Notes: generated by a model from the sequence alone, not told the origin. DNA of 64,000 nt from Pleurotus ostreatus/Saccharomyces cerevisiae fusant (GCA_024196135.1 JAMQCK010000019.1:1-64000), one strand, 5' to 3'; counted from the stretch's first letter, positions 10,016 to 21,793 are shown. Numbers and translations are program-made.

Positions 10016-11339
10016 TATCAGCTGAATATGCTACTAGTGGGTAATATGTTAGGCGTCGGTTGCGTATAATTCGCAGATGACTTGTCCAATTTCTTTATTC
10101 ATGATATTGTTTCGGTAGCGATGGTCGCGGTAATTTTGGTAGGTCCCGACGGTCACTTCAACGGGGCCCGACGTTGACTTCAGCGGGTCCCGACAATGAT
10201 TTTGGCGGCTCCGACGGGGCCGCTGGTCCAGTCAATGGCAATACCCGAGTTGAGCGGGAGAGGGTGCACACGGTCTCCGGCGCTGTTTTATGAATATTGG
10301 GGCAGAAGAAGTAGCGGAAAAATCTCACTATGATGAATTCTGCATAGTAAAAAGATTCTACACCGGCCAAGAAGATCTATGTGTGAGCGAGGGGAAGGAG
10401 TCGATTTTATGGCCGCGGTTGTGGGCGCATTGACGGCCACGAGTTCGACAAATGGGTTAATGACGCTAGTCCAAAGTGAACGATCACGGGACTTCGACAG
10501 CAGAATGAAGGCGGCGAAATGGAGAGGGCAACGTGTTACTGAAGACGTACGATACCTCATGCAAGGGCTTGAGTGCCGTTATTGTTTGTGGCACGCCGAT
10601 GAGTACTTTCGAGCGCCATAGCGAGGGTAGAGATCCCGAAAGTCGCACAAGAAATCAGGCCGTACCGGATAGGAAGTACGGCGGTCCTCTATCGTCAGAT
10701 GGCTCGATTGAGGTGATCCTTCATGTGAACCACTGCTCTTGAATCCGGTAGTTGCCCGCGCGATCCGACGTCTCTCCATCGCAGCTGCACTGATGGGTCT
10801 AGCGATCCGATAGCGCGTGCGGTAGTCACGCACAAGTCAAGCAGCGAACAATAGGCCGCGAGCCAGTGCAAATTATGATGTCGCCGTGGATCATAGCCGC
10901 GCCCCGGAATCTCATCGTCGAGTGGCGCGCATCTGAGTCGGATGATATCGATGTGTTGATCTTTGCCGATGCGTTCCGCGGTGCCTTAGTCACGGTGCGA
11001 GTGCCAGCACCTGCGTATAGCCGTTTTACTGAGATGCTCGTCACTGTTGCGCGCAACGAGTAGTAGGAACGCGCGAAGCGTTTTGGGCGCGAGATGGGAG
11101 AAACCAGAGTAGCCGATTTAATTGAGGATAGGGGCAAGTTGAATTACGGTCACGCGACGTGTGACATATGTCACTGTCAGGTACGTTTCCTGTGGGCCGG
11201 CATTTGCCGTAACGCGCTTGAGATTGCACCGCGACCACGCCCCCTCCCCGACCTCGTCATCGTACCCCGCGACGTCCAGACCTCTGCTCGTCGTCCCACG
11301 TAGTGAACACGACTTAACACGCGCACTACGCGTCGCGCG
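10016..11339. other. 1.3-kb intergenic region without a convincing gene
   Basis: Between RAI1 and the Whi5/Nrm1-like gene I see no recognisable coding exon chain. It contains a 22-bp tandem repeat near its left end. One small open frame at 10866-11063 (65 codons, ending FTEMLVTVARNE) has balanced amino-acid composition but no recognisable domain. The right end should hold the promoter of the next gene. Confidence 0.5.
10142..10207. repeat. Three 22-bp imperfect tandem repeats
   Basis: Units at 10142-10163, 10164-10185 and 10186-10207 share the core GGtCCCGAC followed by a variable TCACTTCAACG-like half. A truncated fourth copy (GCTCCGACGGGG) begins at 10208. The period is exactly 22 bp, the repeat is noncoding, and it lies about 130 bp past the RAI1 stop. 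Confidence 0.8.
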
Positions 11340-13314
11340 ATGCCTTCTCCGCCCTCGAACAGCTCTGCCGCGTCGCAATCGCCTCCCATGGCGTTCCTTC
11401 CCCCGGCCGCTACCACCCCCGACTCCACCTCCTCTGGCATGGACCACGACGACAGCGAGGAGCGCAGGAAGGCCGTGCAGAGATTCATGGCGCGCGCCGA
11501 AATATCGATGGTGAGTGCTGGCGCGCCTTACGTTATCCACGACGCGTCTGCCCAGCGCGTCCTTCCCGCCGGTGGCGCGCAAATAGAGCGGCCACGCGAG
11601 CGATGGACCCTTGGCACATGTGGTCGCGACTTTACCTCGTTGGCCACCGCGTCGCGTACGGTTATGCTGACCAGCCCCTTACTTGCAGGTCACCCGCAGT
11701 CTGCGGACGCGTCTATCCTACGCCGCCTACAAGGCGAACCATAATGTCCCACACATCCCCCTCAACGATCTAGAGGCCCAGAGCCAAGCACACCTCGCCA
11801 ACACCGCTCCGGCGCGCACGCTGCCCGCGAAGCGCAAGGCCGGGGGTGGGAACTACTACAACAACCCCGCTACCCAGGGCGGCTCGGCGCCGACCTCCAC
11901 CGTCACGTCCCTCAAACGGGTTAGCTCCGGCTCTATGGCTCCTCCATCGTTCACCCTTGCACCGAGGACGTACTATCCCAATATCGATGGTACTTCCCCC
12001 CTCGCCAGCGACGGCGCGAAGCCCGCAGGCTCCTCCATGAATCTCTACACGTCGATACTGGCACCCCCTCCTGCTAAGCAGGCGCGTACTATCTTCAACG
12101 CAGGTGACCCTCCGGCCACGGCTCAGAGCCGACCTCCGCCATCACCGCGCGCCGGCCGCAGCGGTAAGCCCGCTTCGAAGAGCACCGCCGAGGGAACTCG
12201 GAGCCACACTCGCGGCCGCAATGCTCCGTCGACGCCCGGTCGTAGCAAACGGCCTACCAAGAAGAGCAAGAAAGAGCACAAGGGCAAGACGGATGAGACG
12301 ATGGATGCTGACGTTGAAGCGGCCGCCACTCTCACGTCCATTTTCATGGCCCATCGTGGGTCAATAGGCAGCGCGGGCTCGCCTAGGTCGAGTGTCGATG
12401 GAGGGACTTCGGAGGCTGGCGAACTCGCGGGTTCTCAGCAGCCGCCAGGATCGGCGACACCGCGCATGGTTCGTCCGGCTTCGTCTGCCACCACACGACC
12501 TCTTCAGGAAGAGGAGTCAGGCGCGACGTTGGTCGAACTTTCGGGATCCCAGCAGAAGACGCCTCCTCCCAGTGACACGCCGACAGCACCGCCTGGCTCC
12601 GTCACGCCTATTCCTGCAGCCACAGATAACGAGGCAGCCGATCTCATGCTCTATCTCGCCACGTCTCCTTCTCCGGCCCGGCCGATGAACAAGGACTTGA
12701 AGGACGCCGCTGCCTTCCGTGCGCTTAGTGGCCCCACGTCGAATACACTTCGAAATAAGGGTAGAATACTCTTCCCAACAACAGCGCCTAGCGCAGGGCC
12801 TGACCCTACAAGCGTCATTGCCCCTAAACAACACGGACCATCACACCTCTCGCGTGGAGGAGAGAGTTCCTTCAACGCTACGCAAGCGCCTGGAACCGAT
12901 CATCAGCTTGGGCAACCTCAGCCCGCTTCTATGGAAGTAGACGAGGCGCAACGCGTGAACTCGCCTGCGCCTCCCAGCGGGCAACTACTGCCGCCCCCTC
13001 CCTTGGCGTCTAGCCCATCTCTATCAGCTTCAGGCGCGCAATCGCCGCGCCCTTCTGGCCTCGCCCGGGGCAACTCCAGCAGTCCTAGACCGCAGGTCCC
13101 GGAGTTCAATATACACGAATTCATCAACGCGACGCCTTCGCCACGTCGGGGCACACCACTGGGCACCCCCGGCCGGACGAGCAATCTGGGCCTGCGCGCT
13201 GATGTCGGACGCAAGCTGTTCGAGGAAGAGCAGATGCGCATGTCGCAGGGGAAGATTCCCCAGCCATCGCCGGAGCGAAGTCTCGGAGCCAGCATTGACC
13301 TGGTCCAAGGCTGA
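11340..13314 (+). CDS. Whi5/Nrm1-like G1/S transcriptional repressor (candidate)
   Basis: Two exons (11340-11510 and 11689-13314, intron 178 bp) encode about 598 residues, mostly disordered and Pro/Ser/Thr-rich. Three short conserved-looking blocks stand out. VTRSLRTRLSYAAYKANHN matches the LxxRLxxAxYKxxxN pattern of the Whi5/Nrm1 domain. AADLMLYLATSPSPARP resembles the GTB segment by which these repressors bind the SBF/MBF transcription factors. EFNIHEFINATPSP, with GRTSNLGLRADVGRKLFEEE, forms a C-terminal block. Many SP/TP sites could be CDK targets. A basic stretch (RSKRPTKKSKKEHKGK) is a likely nuclear signal. If correct, it represses G1/S genes until phosphorylated. The assignment rests on short motifs, so it is moderate. 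Confidence 0.62.
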
Positions 13315-14460
13315 CCTCCTGGCAGCTGTCTCGTCTTTCCACCTAGAACGCACCCGCGCTTGCGCTCGCATCGCGCGCGACTGATACCCAGCCCACGTCC
13401 CGCCCCGCTCAGCTCGTTCAGCCCTGTTGTACTACCGCACGCCTGCCTGCAAGATGTATCACCAGCCACATTCGCACATTGTACGGCCTAACATTATCGA
13501 CTCGACTCAGCACATTATCCATCTCCCCCATGCACCGACCGACTACACAACTTCGAATTCGCATCTATCGACTGTTCTTGTTTATACGTGGTGCATATCT
13601 GGCACGAGGGGAGCGGTCGTCGGACACCGCACACGTTGTGTCCGGCGGTGGCGCTCGTGTTCGTGCTCGTAGTAGGTATCGGTTCAGAGGACTCCGACGA
13701 AGGACGGCATCATCTCCCGTATAATATTTCCTCCTCGTTTCTCCTCTTCGCTATGCTCTCCCTGTCCATAGTGTGCTTTCTCCCCCCCATGTAGTTCACT
13801 TATTTAGCTAGCTGCATCTTCCTTTCCGTGCGTCCTGGCCTCGTTCCTCCTCTCTAGTCCCCTTTTTTATTCTTTTTATTACTCTGTACAACATCAATTC
13901 GGCGGCTTGGGCCTGCATATGCGGGTGCATAATGATTCTCGATCTCTGGTACATACTTGATTCAATGTGTATACTTAAGTCTCCGGACTCGAACAATGCG
14001 ACGACATTCCTCTCGAGCCTCGCCCGACCTCCAAGACCTCCAATTTGCGAGCAGGGGTGGGAGATGCCACGGTACGTCGGCCTGCTTACGATCTGTCCGA
14101 TGCCGCTAACCGTTCCTGGGAGCAGAAGCGCCCGCCGCACGAGCAGCAACGTATGTCGCCATGCTCCCTGTTCTGCGAACGCCTCTTCGCGATACACAAG
14201 CGTGGCCCTTCCCCGCTATTTGGAGCCCCCCGGACCGGCGGCAAGCACCCTAAAGTTGATCATTGATCCGTCGTCGCAAATGGGCCTCCGCAATTTCTCC
14301 CCACGGGACCGTGGCGTCGCGTATGGGGGTCAGGGTCTCCTTCGTGAGGAGGGAGGCGGGCCGCGAGAGGCTACTTAAGGCCGGGCGCGCGGAAATGAGT
14401 TCTCTAGCTGCGCGCTCGCTCCCCCCTCCATAATCTCTGACGCCAGCACGATACGACACG
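13315..14460. other. 1.1-kb intergenic region
   Basis: The first part (to about 13900) is T/C-rich with TTTTTATTC tracts, consistent with a 3' UTR. The second part should carry the promoter of the sugar porter. Open frames here are short and have no recognisable domains. Confidence 0.5.
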
Positions 14461-16488
14461 ATGACCTTCAGAGACGAGCTGCGCGGGTTTGTCGAGCATC
14501 GCAATGCGTACCTGCTCACGATGTCCGCTGTGCTGGGGAGCATCAGCTATGGGTGGGATATGTGAGCATTGCGCTATCCCTGTACGCGTCGATGTGGGAA
14601 GCTGACCCGCTTCTTTTTCTATCAGAGGGCTCATTGGCGGCATCATCTCGATGTCCTCATTCAAAGAGTACTTCAAGATCGACCAACGCTCGTCGGGTGA
14701 CCAGGCGTCGTTCAACGGGGACATCGTCTCCGTCCTGCAGGGCGGCTGCCTGTGCGTACCCTCCCCTGCTTCGTCATTGACGGCGATTGCATGCTGATCA
14801 TGCGTGCAGCTTCGGCGCTCTGGTCACGGGTTACTTGTCCGGCAAGATAGGGAGGAAGTGGTCCATGCTGCTGTCGGGCATCATTTACGTCGTGGGCTCG
14901 CTGATTCAGTCTATCGTCGGGCTGGGGAGCAGCCCGGAGGTGGGACTGCGTGTGCTTTTCTTTGGGCGGTTTGTTGGCGGGATAGGTGTTGGCATGGTGC
15001 GTGCGGTAGCCGTCGGCGTCGTCTTCATCTACTCACGACCAAGTGTATAGATCAGCGCCATCGTTCCGACGTACGTATCGGAGTGCACACCGCGGACGAT
15101 CCGTGGTCGGTGTACGGGCGCCATCCAGCTCGCTAACAACTTGGGGATCATGCTGAGCTGTGAGTAATAAGCTGCGCTCATTCAGTCCAGTCCCCCTGAA
15201 GATTTCGCAGTCTGGGTGAATTACAGTGCGTCGAAGAACATCCCGCACGGTCAATATCAATGGCGCGTCCCATTCATAGCGCAGTGAGTGCGGCAATTGC
15301 ATACACTAATCGCATTCTCACACTTTGCAGGATGGTCCCAGGCGTCCTCTTCATCTTCGCTATGTGCTTCCAGCCCGAGACTCCGCGTTGGCTGGTCGAG
15401 CACGGTGACTTTGACCGCGCCGGCCGCGCGCTGGCGTACGTGTCCAGCAAGTCCGTCGATGACGAGTCCGTGCGCGTTACGTTGGACGAGATCAAGGCGG
15501 ACTTCGAGGGCAAGGACCGATTAAATATGTGGCAGCAGTTGAAGGGAATGGCCGAGTCGCGCCCAATCATGCTGCGCTCGCTCATCCCCTCGCTCGTCCT
15601 CTTCTTCCAGCAGTGGACGGGTACGAACACGATTAACTACTTCAGCCCGGAGATCTTCGAGGGTCTCGGCATCACTGGCGAGACGTCCGGACTCTTCGCC
15701 ACAGGTGAGTGCTCTGCAAAGACTGTATGAAGGCAAATCTCAACCATGGTCCAGGCGTGTACGGTGTGGTCAAGACCGTCGCCGTCTTCATTGTGATCAT
15801 GACCGCGGTGGAGAGGTTCGGACGCAAGAAGTGTCTTATGGTCGGAGGTATAGGCCAGGGCCTCTGCATGCTTTGGATCGGCGGCTACAGCGCGATTCAT
15901 ACGGACACGACCAATGTCGACGCTGCAAGCTATGTCTCCATCGTCGCGGTATATCTCTATGCTGTCTTCTATTGCATCGGCTGGGGACCAGTAAGCAATG
16001 TCAGCGACGGCGACGACACACGAGACTGACGTATCTCGCAGGTTCCTTGGGTCGTTGCAGGGGAGGTCGCGCCAAATCATCTACGCCCCGCCGTTCTGTC
16101 CATCGCAGTCATGATCAACTGGCTCTTCTCCCTCACCATCTCGAAGGTCACGCCGTTGATGCTTGAGAACATCACCTACGGCACCTTCCTCATCTTCGGC
16201 ATATTCTGCTTCATCATGGTCTTCTGGACGTACTTCTGCCTACCCGAGACTCAAGGCGTCGCACTAGAGGACATCAAGTACCTCTTCGAGCGAGACGTCC
16301 TCGTGCGCGCGTTGCAGGACTCGCCGGGCGGTCGCATATTCTTGGGCGGCAAGCGTGCGCCGCAGTTGGAGGAGGTGCGCCAGGCTGCGGAGGAATCCAG
16401 CTTCGAGCGGGATAACAGCAGCAAAAAGGACCTGGCTGTGGCAACCAGCCAAGAGGCGCGCCACGACCGCCACGCAAATGCTATATAA
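14461..16488 (+). CDS. MFS sugar/quinate-type transporter
   Basis: About eight exons join into a sugar-porter protein with twelve expected membrane segments. It begins MTFRDELRGFVEHRNAYLLT. Family signatures occur in order: the A-like loop GYLSGKIGRKWSM after TM2, the PTYVSECTPRTIRGRCTGA signature after TM4, the central loop QPETPRWLVEHGDFDRA with PETPRWL, QQWTGTNTINYFSP in TM7, the ERFGRKKCLM loop, and the PETQGVALEDI signature after TM12. It should import a hexose, pentose or quinate-like solute across the plasma membrane by proton symport. The substrate cannot be told from sequence. The C-terminal tail is hydrophilic and Lys/Asp/Ala-rich. No metabolic genes flank it, so the context gives no substrate hint. 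Confidence 0.93.
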
Positions 16489-17133
16489 TGACTTCACGAC
16501 CATTGTACTACTTACTTGCTTTGATATGGATTCCTTGTACTCTTAGACCAATATCGCATGTGTTCTCGTATCAGCCCCTTGTCTGCGGGCTCAGCTTGAC
16601 GCGCGTCAGGTGAAGTGGATCTCTAATAAGTCGAGTCTATTGTTCTGACCCCGTCGCTTGTTCAGAAGAGAGCTTCTACTCCGGATCAGCTGCACAGCAT
16701 AGTCAGTTGACGGTCTCGGTGCCTAAGATAGGATCCGATAACAGTCGCTCAAGCAACATGTTAGCAACATGAGTCGGGATATTGGGCACGAGGCCGACAA
16801 CAAACGCGAGTCATGTTCCACTTTCGGCCAGAATTAACCCTGACTTGCTCCATATGGTAGGATTAGGGTAGGCCTGCTCTCAAACACGTTGTGTTTAGGC
16901 CGGCATCCATTGTTCTCCAAATCATGACCATGCTGTGCACGGCACGACATATAAAGAGCGGAGACCGTTGCTCAGCCGACGACCTTTGATCCCCGTCTTT
17001 GTCGCTTTGCCCCCACATCCTTTGTGTGGCTAACCGCTGCCGTTTGCCGGCCAAAGCCTTGCACTTATAACGATGGGTCGCCGATCCTTCTCCCGTGCGT
17101 CGCCCAGTCTTGACATGCGACCTGCCACTGACG
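16489..17133. other. Intergenic region with putative promoter
   Basis: This holds the 3' flank of the transporter and the 5' flank of the next gene. A TATAAAG sequence lies at 16950-16956, about 180 bp before the chosen start at 17134. Nothing else is recognisable. Confidence 0.45.
16950..16956 (+). promoter_or_regulatory. Putative TATA box
   Basis: TATAAAG on the plus strand, upstream of the gene at 17134. The distance to the ATG implies a 5' UTR of about 150 nt. Support is only sequence and position. Confidence 0.4.
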
Positions 17134-18498
17134 ATGCCACTGGGCAACATAGTCACCCGCGGCTTCCACAAGAAGACCAAACCTGCTGACTGGCCAGAGC
17201 GCCACCACATGTGCAGCAACCCGGACTGCATGTTCCCCAATCCTCCCAAGTCGGTCTCCGGTCGCTATGACTGCTTGGGCTTTCCCCAGCCGGGTGTTCA
17301 CTGCTTTGGGGTTTTCGACGTTTCGGAGAGGAAGGCAGAGCGCAATGACCGCATCGAGAAGAGCCAGAAGCACGAGATGTATTCGAAGGAGAAGTTGAGG
17401 GTCCAGCATTACAACGCGAAGTTCTTCAGGCAGTTCGACCAGCCGCAACCCGAACGTTCGCGGCAGCGCGAACGCCCGCGACCGGTGCCGAAGCCGGCTG
17501 AAGCCGCTGAACCTCTTGTGCTTCCTAGCATGCTGGATTCCACTCCCGATAATCAGTCCGTGTTCATGCGCAGTTTGTCTCCTACGCGCAGGGCTCCGCG
17601 GCCTCCTGAAGACGATGGTAGAGTCACCCCGGCCTCGTCGAGCACTTCTTGCACTTCTGGCACCTCGACGCCAGATCCGTCGCGCTCGTGTTCCCCCATC
17701 ATGCGCGGACGCTCGACGGACACACGTCCCCTGCGCATCGACAAGAACTCCATTCGCTCGAAGGCCGCAGCTGCAACCACACCTGCGCGCTACCAGTCAT
17801 CTTCGAGGCAGCCAGACACTCGTGGCCGCGACACACCTTCATCCTCCCGCTCTCACTCAGGCTCTTCCCTCGAAGCACAACGCGAGTTCCACATGCACCG
17901 CGCGATGTCGCCTCCCCCGGCCCCCGGGGCCCCCATCAAGGTCGAGGGCTTGCAGTTCATGACAACCTCGCGCCAGCTGCCCACCGCACGCACCGTGTAT
18001 GGTCATAAACACGGCGTCGTGCCCGACACGTACTCCTCGACCCCAGCTCCCGCGCGCCCGCCTCGAGAGGCCGCGTCTCCGCGTCCTGCCACGTCTTCAG
18101 CTGCACGCCACGGTGCCGCATTCTCGCACTGGAACTCATCGATGCGCGGCACCCCACACGCCTCCTCCTCGCGCACCCCGGCCTCCGGTCGTAGCGCTCG
18201 CCCGGAGGCTGACAATCCGCCTCGCGCGGTTGCATCGCCGCGGAATGCTGCGCCTGCCACGACATCCCGCCCATCGGCCTCCACCTTGCGTACAGATGCG
18301 AACGGGACTTCTCGCCGGCGCGCTGAGGTAGCCAAGCCTCTGCCTCCTCTTCCGCCTGGCCATAAAGTCTCCGCGAGCGATCCAACCCCAATGCGCCCCC
18401 AATCGCCGTCCCTGAGACATAGGAACGCTCGTCCCATGTCTCCCGAGCGATTCGCATCCAAGCCCCTTACCGATGGTTTTCAGTACAAGTACTACTGA
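17134..18498 (+). CDS. Hypothetical protein with Cys-rich N-terminus and disordered tail
   Basis: Single open frame. I place the start at the Met of MPLGNIVTRGFHKKTKPADW; an earlier in-frame Met (17095) adds 13 residues. The first 100 residues look structured and hold a possible metal-binding cluster (HHMCSNPDCMFPNP, then YDCLGFPQPGVHCFGVF). A basic helical segment follows (KAERNDRIEKSQKHEMYSKE). The remaining 350 residues are Ser/Pro/Arg/Thr-rich and disordered. The extreme C-terminus (SPERFASKPLTDGFQYKYY) is distinct. I do not recognise the family; it is probably restricted to basidiomycetes (inference). No catalytic motif is visible. Confidence 0.7.
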   Translation: MPLGNIVTRGFHKKTKPADWPERHHMCSNPDCMFPNPPKSVSGRYDCLGFPQPGVHCFGVFDVSERKAERNDRIEKSQKHEMYSKEKLRVQHYNAKFFRQFDQPQPERSRQRERPRPVPKPAEAAEPLVLPSMLDSTPDNQSVFMRSLSPTRRAPRPPEDDGRVTPASSSTSCTSGTSTPDPSRSCSPIMRGRSTDTRPLRIDKNSIRSKAAAATTPARYQSSSRQPDTRGRDTPSSSRSHSGSSLEAQREFHMHRAMSPPPAPGAPIKVEGLQFMTTSRQLPTARTVYGHKHGVVPDTYSSTPAPARPPREAASPRPATSSAARHGAAFSHWNSSMRGTPHASSSRTPASGRSARPEADNPPRAVASPRNAAPATTSRPSASTLRTDANGTSRRRAEVAKPLPPLPPGHKVSASDPTPMRPQSPSLRHRNARPMSPERFASKPLTDGFQYKYY

Positions 18499-18977
18499 TT
18501 GTTTCGACTTCCTTTTCGTTCTCTCTTATGATGCCCTTTACTTACGACCTCTTATGACTCTCCTCTTCCTTACCGATCTTCCTCCTGTTTTCGCTTTCCT
18601 CCTGTCGTTCGTTGGCTTCATTGTGCCATTCGCATTGACCCGAAGCTTGGTACCCCAGGGTATCCCATCACACTCTTTCCATTACTGTACTATTACAGTT
18701 ATTTATATACGAAGTACGATATCAGACACGATTGTAGTTTATGTACAGTGCAGCTGAAGTCCCTGTGTTCCTGTGCGAGATCCAAGAAAGCGACGGACCA
18801 GTAAAGTAAGGTAAAAGAGTAATCCTAAGCGAAGTCCATGCGAGATGCCTAAAGATACAGACGATAGATATCGAAGAATGCCGCTCATACGCAGCTTTTC
18901 AGTGCCTCCAGAGAAGCGATGCATGAGAAAGAAACGTACATGGCATGGGTGCATGAAATGAGGATCGGAGTGTCCGC
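18499..18977. other. Intergenic, convergent 3' ends
   Basis: T-rich 3' flank of the upstream gene, converging on the J-protein gene. Nothing else is seen. Confidence 0.55.
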
Positions 18978-20479
18978 TTACGAGCGGGACAGATGCAGCA
19001 TATGCTTGAACGACTGCCATTTAGACGCGGAAGGCGGTGGACTAATCTCCCATCTACCAGCACACGTCAGCAATGCGAACAGGTTAGGAACATCACGGGC
19101 ACTCACTGCACAACCATGTCCCCCCGACTACCGTCCCCGCGAGGCATCCCCGCACCGCGGACGACGCGTATACCAGAAAGCAGCCGCTCCTTGTAGTAGT
19201 ATATACCAAGCGAGATCTCCTTCCCGTCGATCGTCCGCACCCTCGCCTCGCCCCTCTCGTATTGGAGGCGATCCATCCACGGCAGATGGACATCCATAAA
19301 GAGATCGTCGCCATCGCGGTCGAGCGACTCGTGCGCCTCCTGCTGGACGAGGAAGACGATATCCTGCAGCTTGCCATCCGCGCGCTCGTGCCCAGCACCG
19401 CGGAACAGGAACTGCGTCCCATTGCGGCAACCTGGGGGAACGTGGACATCGAGAACGACGTGCTTCTTCCGCCCAGATTGGTAGCGCCGCGTGATCTTGA
19501 TGTGCAGGTCCTGCCCGTAAAAGAGCTGTTCCATGGTCAAGTACACGGGGTACGTCCACAGCCGCGTCGTGCCGTAGCCGCGGCTACCTAAGATATTGTA
19601 CGGGAGCGAGTCCTTCGACGCAGAAGGATGGCTCGATTCGGATCGGGCGGAAGATCGGGTCGAATCGTACCTACGCATCTCTGGATCAGCGCCAGGAGAC
19701 TGAACGGGGAGAGAAGCGCACTCACGTGTTCTGACGAGAAGCCGGAGGCCTATCCTTTCGCAGCCTTTTCCTTGGGCGGCCGCTCGAGTCGTGCGAGTCG
19801 GTGGTGGAATGAGCATAGGAGCGCTGGGAACCGGACTGTGCAGTATGCGTATAGGAGGGCGTGGTGTGCGTGTAAGACCGCTGGGAACCGGAGGGGACGG
19901 ATTGCGAGTAGTGCGAGGTCGTTGGCTCCGGCTCAAAGTGTGCACGGCGAGGGGAAGAACGTGTAGACTTTTCGTTGGGGGAGCCATGTGAGGATGTTGT
20001 ATTGTCGTCTTTCCGCGGACGCTTCGTGTTCTGCGAGCGGGCCTCGCCGCCAAAGAACCAGGACTTGAGGGACGGGGAGCAGCGGGGCTTGGGAGTATCC
20101 GGCTCGCGGACGTTCTCCTTCTCGGCGTTGTTAGAGCGAGTAGACGTAGGGCGCTCCTCTCGTCGCTTCGCTTCCCTCAGCAGCGCCCTATACGCGACCG
20201 TCACCTTACACATCAATCCCGGTCAGATACGGCGTCAAGACGGCAAACGACTGCACACGCACCTCGACAAACCGCTTGCTCGCGTACTCCTTGTTGGTAT
20301 GGTGCCGGTCGGGATGCCATTTCAGCGCCTGCAACGTTACAGCTTCAGTCGGGAGCGATGGCACAATTCATGTAGCCACACACCATCCGCTTGTACGCTC
20401 GCCGTATCTCCGCCACCGACGCGCCCCCTTCCACCTCCAAGACGTTGCGGTGCTCCTGCAGTCTCGACGACGGCGCCAT
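18978..20479 (-). CDS. J-domain co-chaperone with DnaJ C-terminal domains (class B-like)
   Basis: Spliced from the Met at 20479 (MAPSSRLQEHRNVLEVEGG). The J-domain has helix II (EIRRAYKRM), then across an intron [20 protein letters not shown] with an intact HPD, then VTVAYRALLREAKRR. A long Ser/Thr/Arg linker follows, containing a basic cluster (RPRKRLRKDR) and a QRSYTHTT/QRSYAHST repeat. The C-terminal client-binding region includes YPVYLTMEQLFYGQDLHIKI, HVVLDVHVPPGCRNGTQFLF, FLVQQEAHESLDRDGDDLFM and LGIYYYKERLLSG. No CxxCxGxG zinc repeats and no long G/F region are seen, so it is not class A. The last exon (stop at 18978) follows an intron and reads WEISPPPSASKWQSFKHM onward. It should stimulate Hsp70 ATPase; the basic cluster hints at nuclear localisation (inference). 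Confidence 0.85.
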
Positions 20480-21793
20480 GTTCAGCTGGGGAGGAGAGGG
20501 AGACGGTGCAACAAAGCGCAGAGATAAAAAGCAAAGTACAATGAGGCGAAGATAAGAAAGGGACCGACCGAGAATTTTCATGGCCCTGCCTGCGCATTCA
20601 TTTACGCGTCATGGTTTCCGATTCTCCTCATGTACCTCACGTTTAGGGGAGGACGGCGCCTCGAGGGAGGAGGCGAGGTGATGAACGCGGCAGAGCCTTA
20701 CGTATTCGTGGCACTAGCTGGCAGTCAGCGTTTGTCTGGGGAGCTGGAGAACAAGGACATACACCATCATCTCCGGGTAGGGCAGGGTTAGCATGCAATT
20801 GTGGAGGTGATCTGCAAGACCGGGGAGAGCGAGATCTATCTCATTTTTGTGAGGCCGCGGTCATGATAGAGCAACACGCGTTTCAACTTTGCCGGCGGAC
20901 ACGTACACGTCGACGAGAGCCTCGCGGGGAGACGTCTGAAGAGGCAAGGCGCAGGTCATGTCTGCCTAGTTCGCCCATAGGCGGGACATTCAATGACCGG
21001 CACGAAAGCAGCCCTCCACGAGTTCGAAGGCCGCCCTGGCCCTGCACGGTGGGAATAGGAAGTCGACGAGTCCAGTTGTTATGCAACCTTGAGGTAAAGC
21101 GAGCAGACTCATAGTAAGAGCGCGCACCGTACGATGCAGTTGTACCCTCCCGGCACAGGGGAGCCGCCGTCAAAACACGAAGGAGCAGAGCGTCCAAGTC
21201 ATGTCGTCCCAGACATCTTCTCGAAGAACGAAAGCCACTGCGCCTAGGGTGCATCGCGTTCAGTTATGTCCCCAGAGAAGGCAGACCGACGTACCAGCTC
21301 ATCCCGTGACGTGTTCGATATCACACGCACCGTGAGAGAGGAAGACTCGGCTGCGAGCCTCGCCGAAAGCAGATTGCGCCGTGAGGCATAAGGGCCACCA
21401 TATCGATTGACAATGGTCGAAAATCTAGCGAAGGGGTGCGAATTATCGTACAGCAGAAAGCGCCGTAGCGGAGGAAACCAGTCGAGCCACATACAGAAGC
21501 CGGCAAAATACGTGCGTAAAGGAACGGAGGCCTAGGATGAGTGCATGTGAAGAGGATGCTGGGTGTAAGGGCGGACGATGAATGTAAAGAAGGAATAAAT
21601 TACGCCAGCGGCGGTGATGGTACAATACCGAAAACAGCACCAGGAAAGGGATATCGGGTTCGAGAACGATTGTGTGGTAGTGACGTACAATTGCTGGCTG
21701 GGTGCTGTCCGGAGAATACAGCTACAAGAGGCCCTTTGGTAAGCGACGATAAATATGAACAAGGTTTGCGAGTGCGACGACGACGGAGAGCGA
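20480..21793. other. 1.3-kb intergenic region
   Basis: It lies between the J-protein start and the G-alpha stop, both on the minus strand. It should contain the J-protein promoter and the G-alpha 3' UTR. Open frames are short and compositionally arginine-biased, with no recognised domain. Confidence 0.5.

Noticed and set aside
10866..11063. Small plus-strand frame of 65 codons with balanced composition
   Set aside because: No domain, no splice partner, no promoter signal and no way to compare orthologues; kept only as a remark.
14461..18498. Biosynthetic or sugar-utilisation cluster around the MFS transporter
   Set aside because: Neighbours are a cell-cycle-like repressor and an unknown disordered protein; no enzymes for a shared pathway are present.
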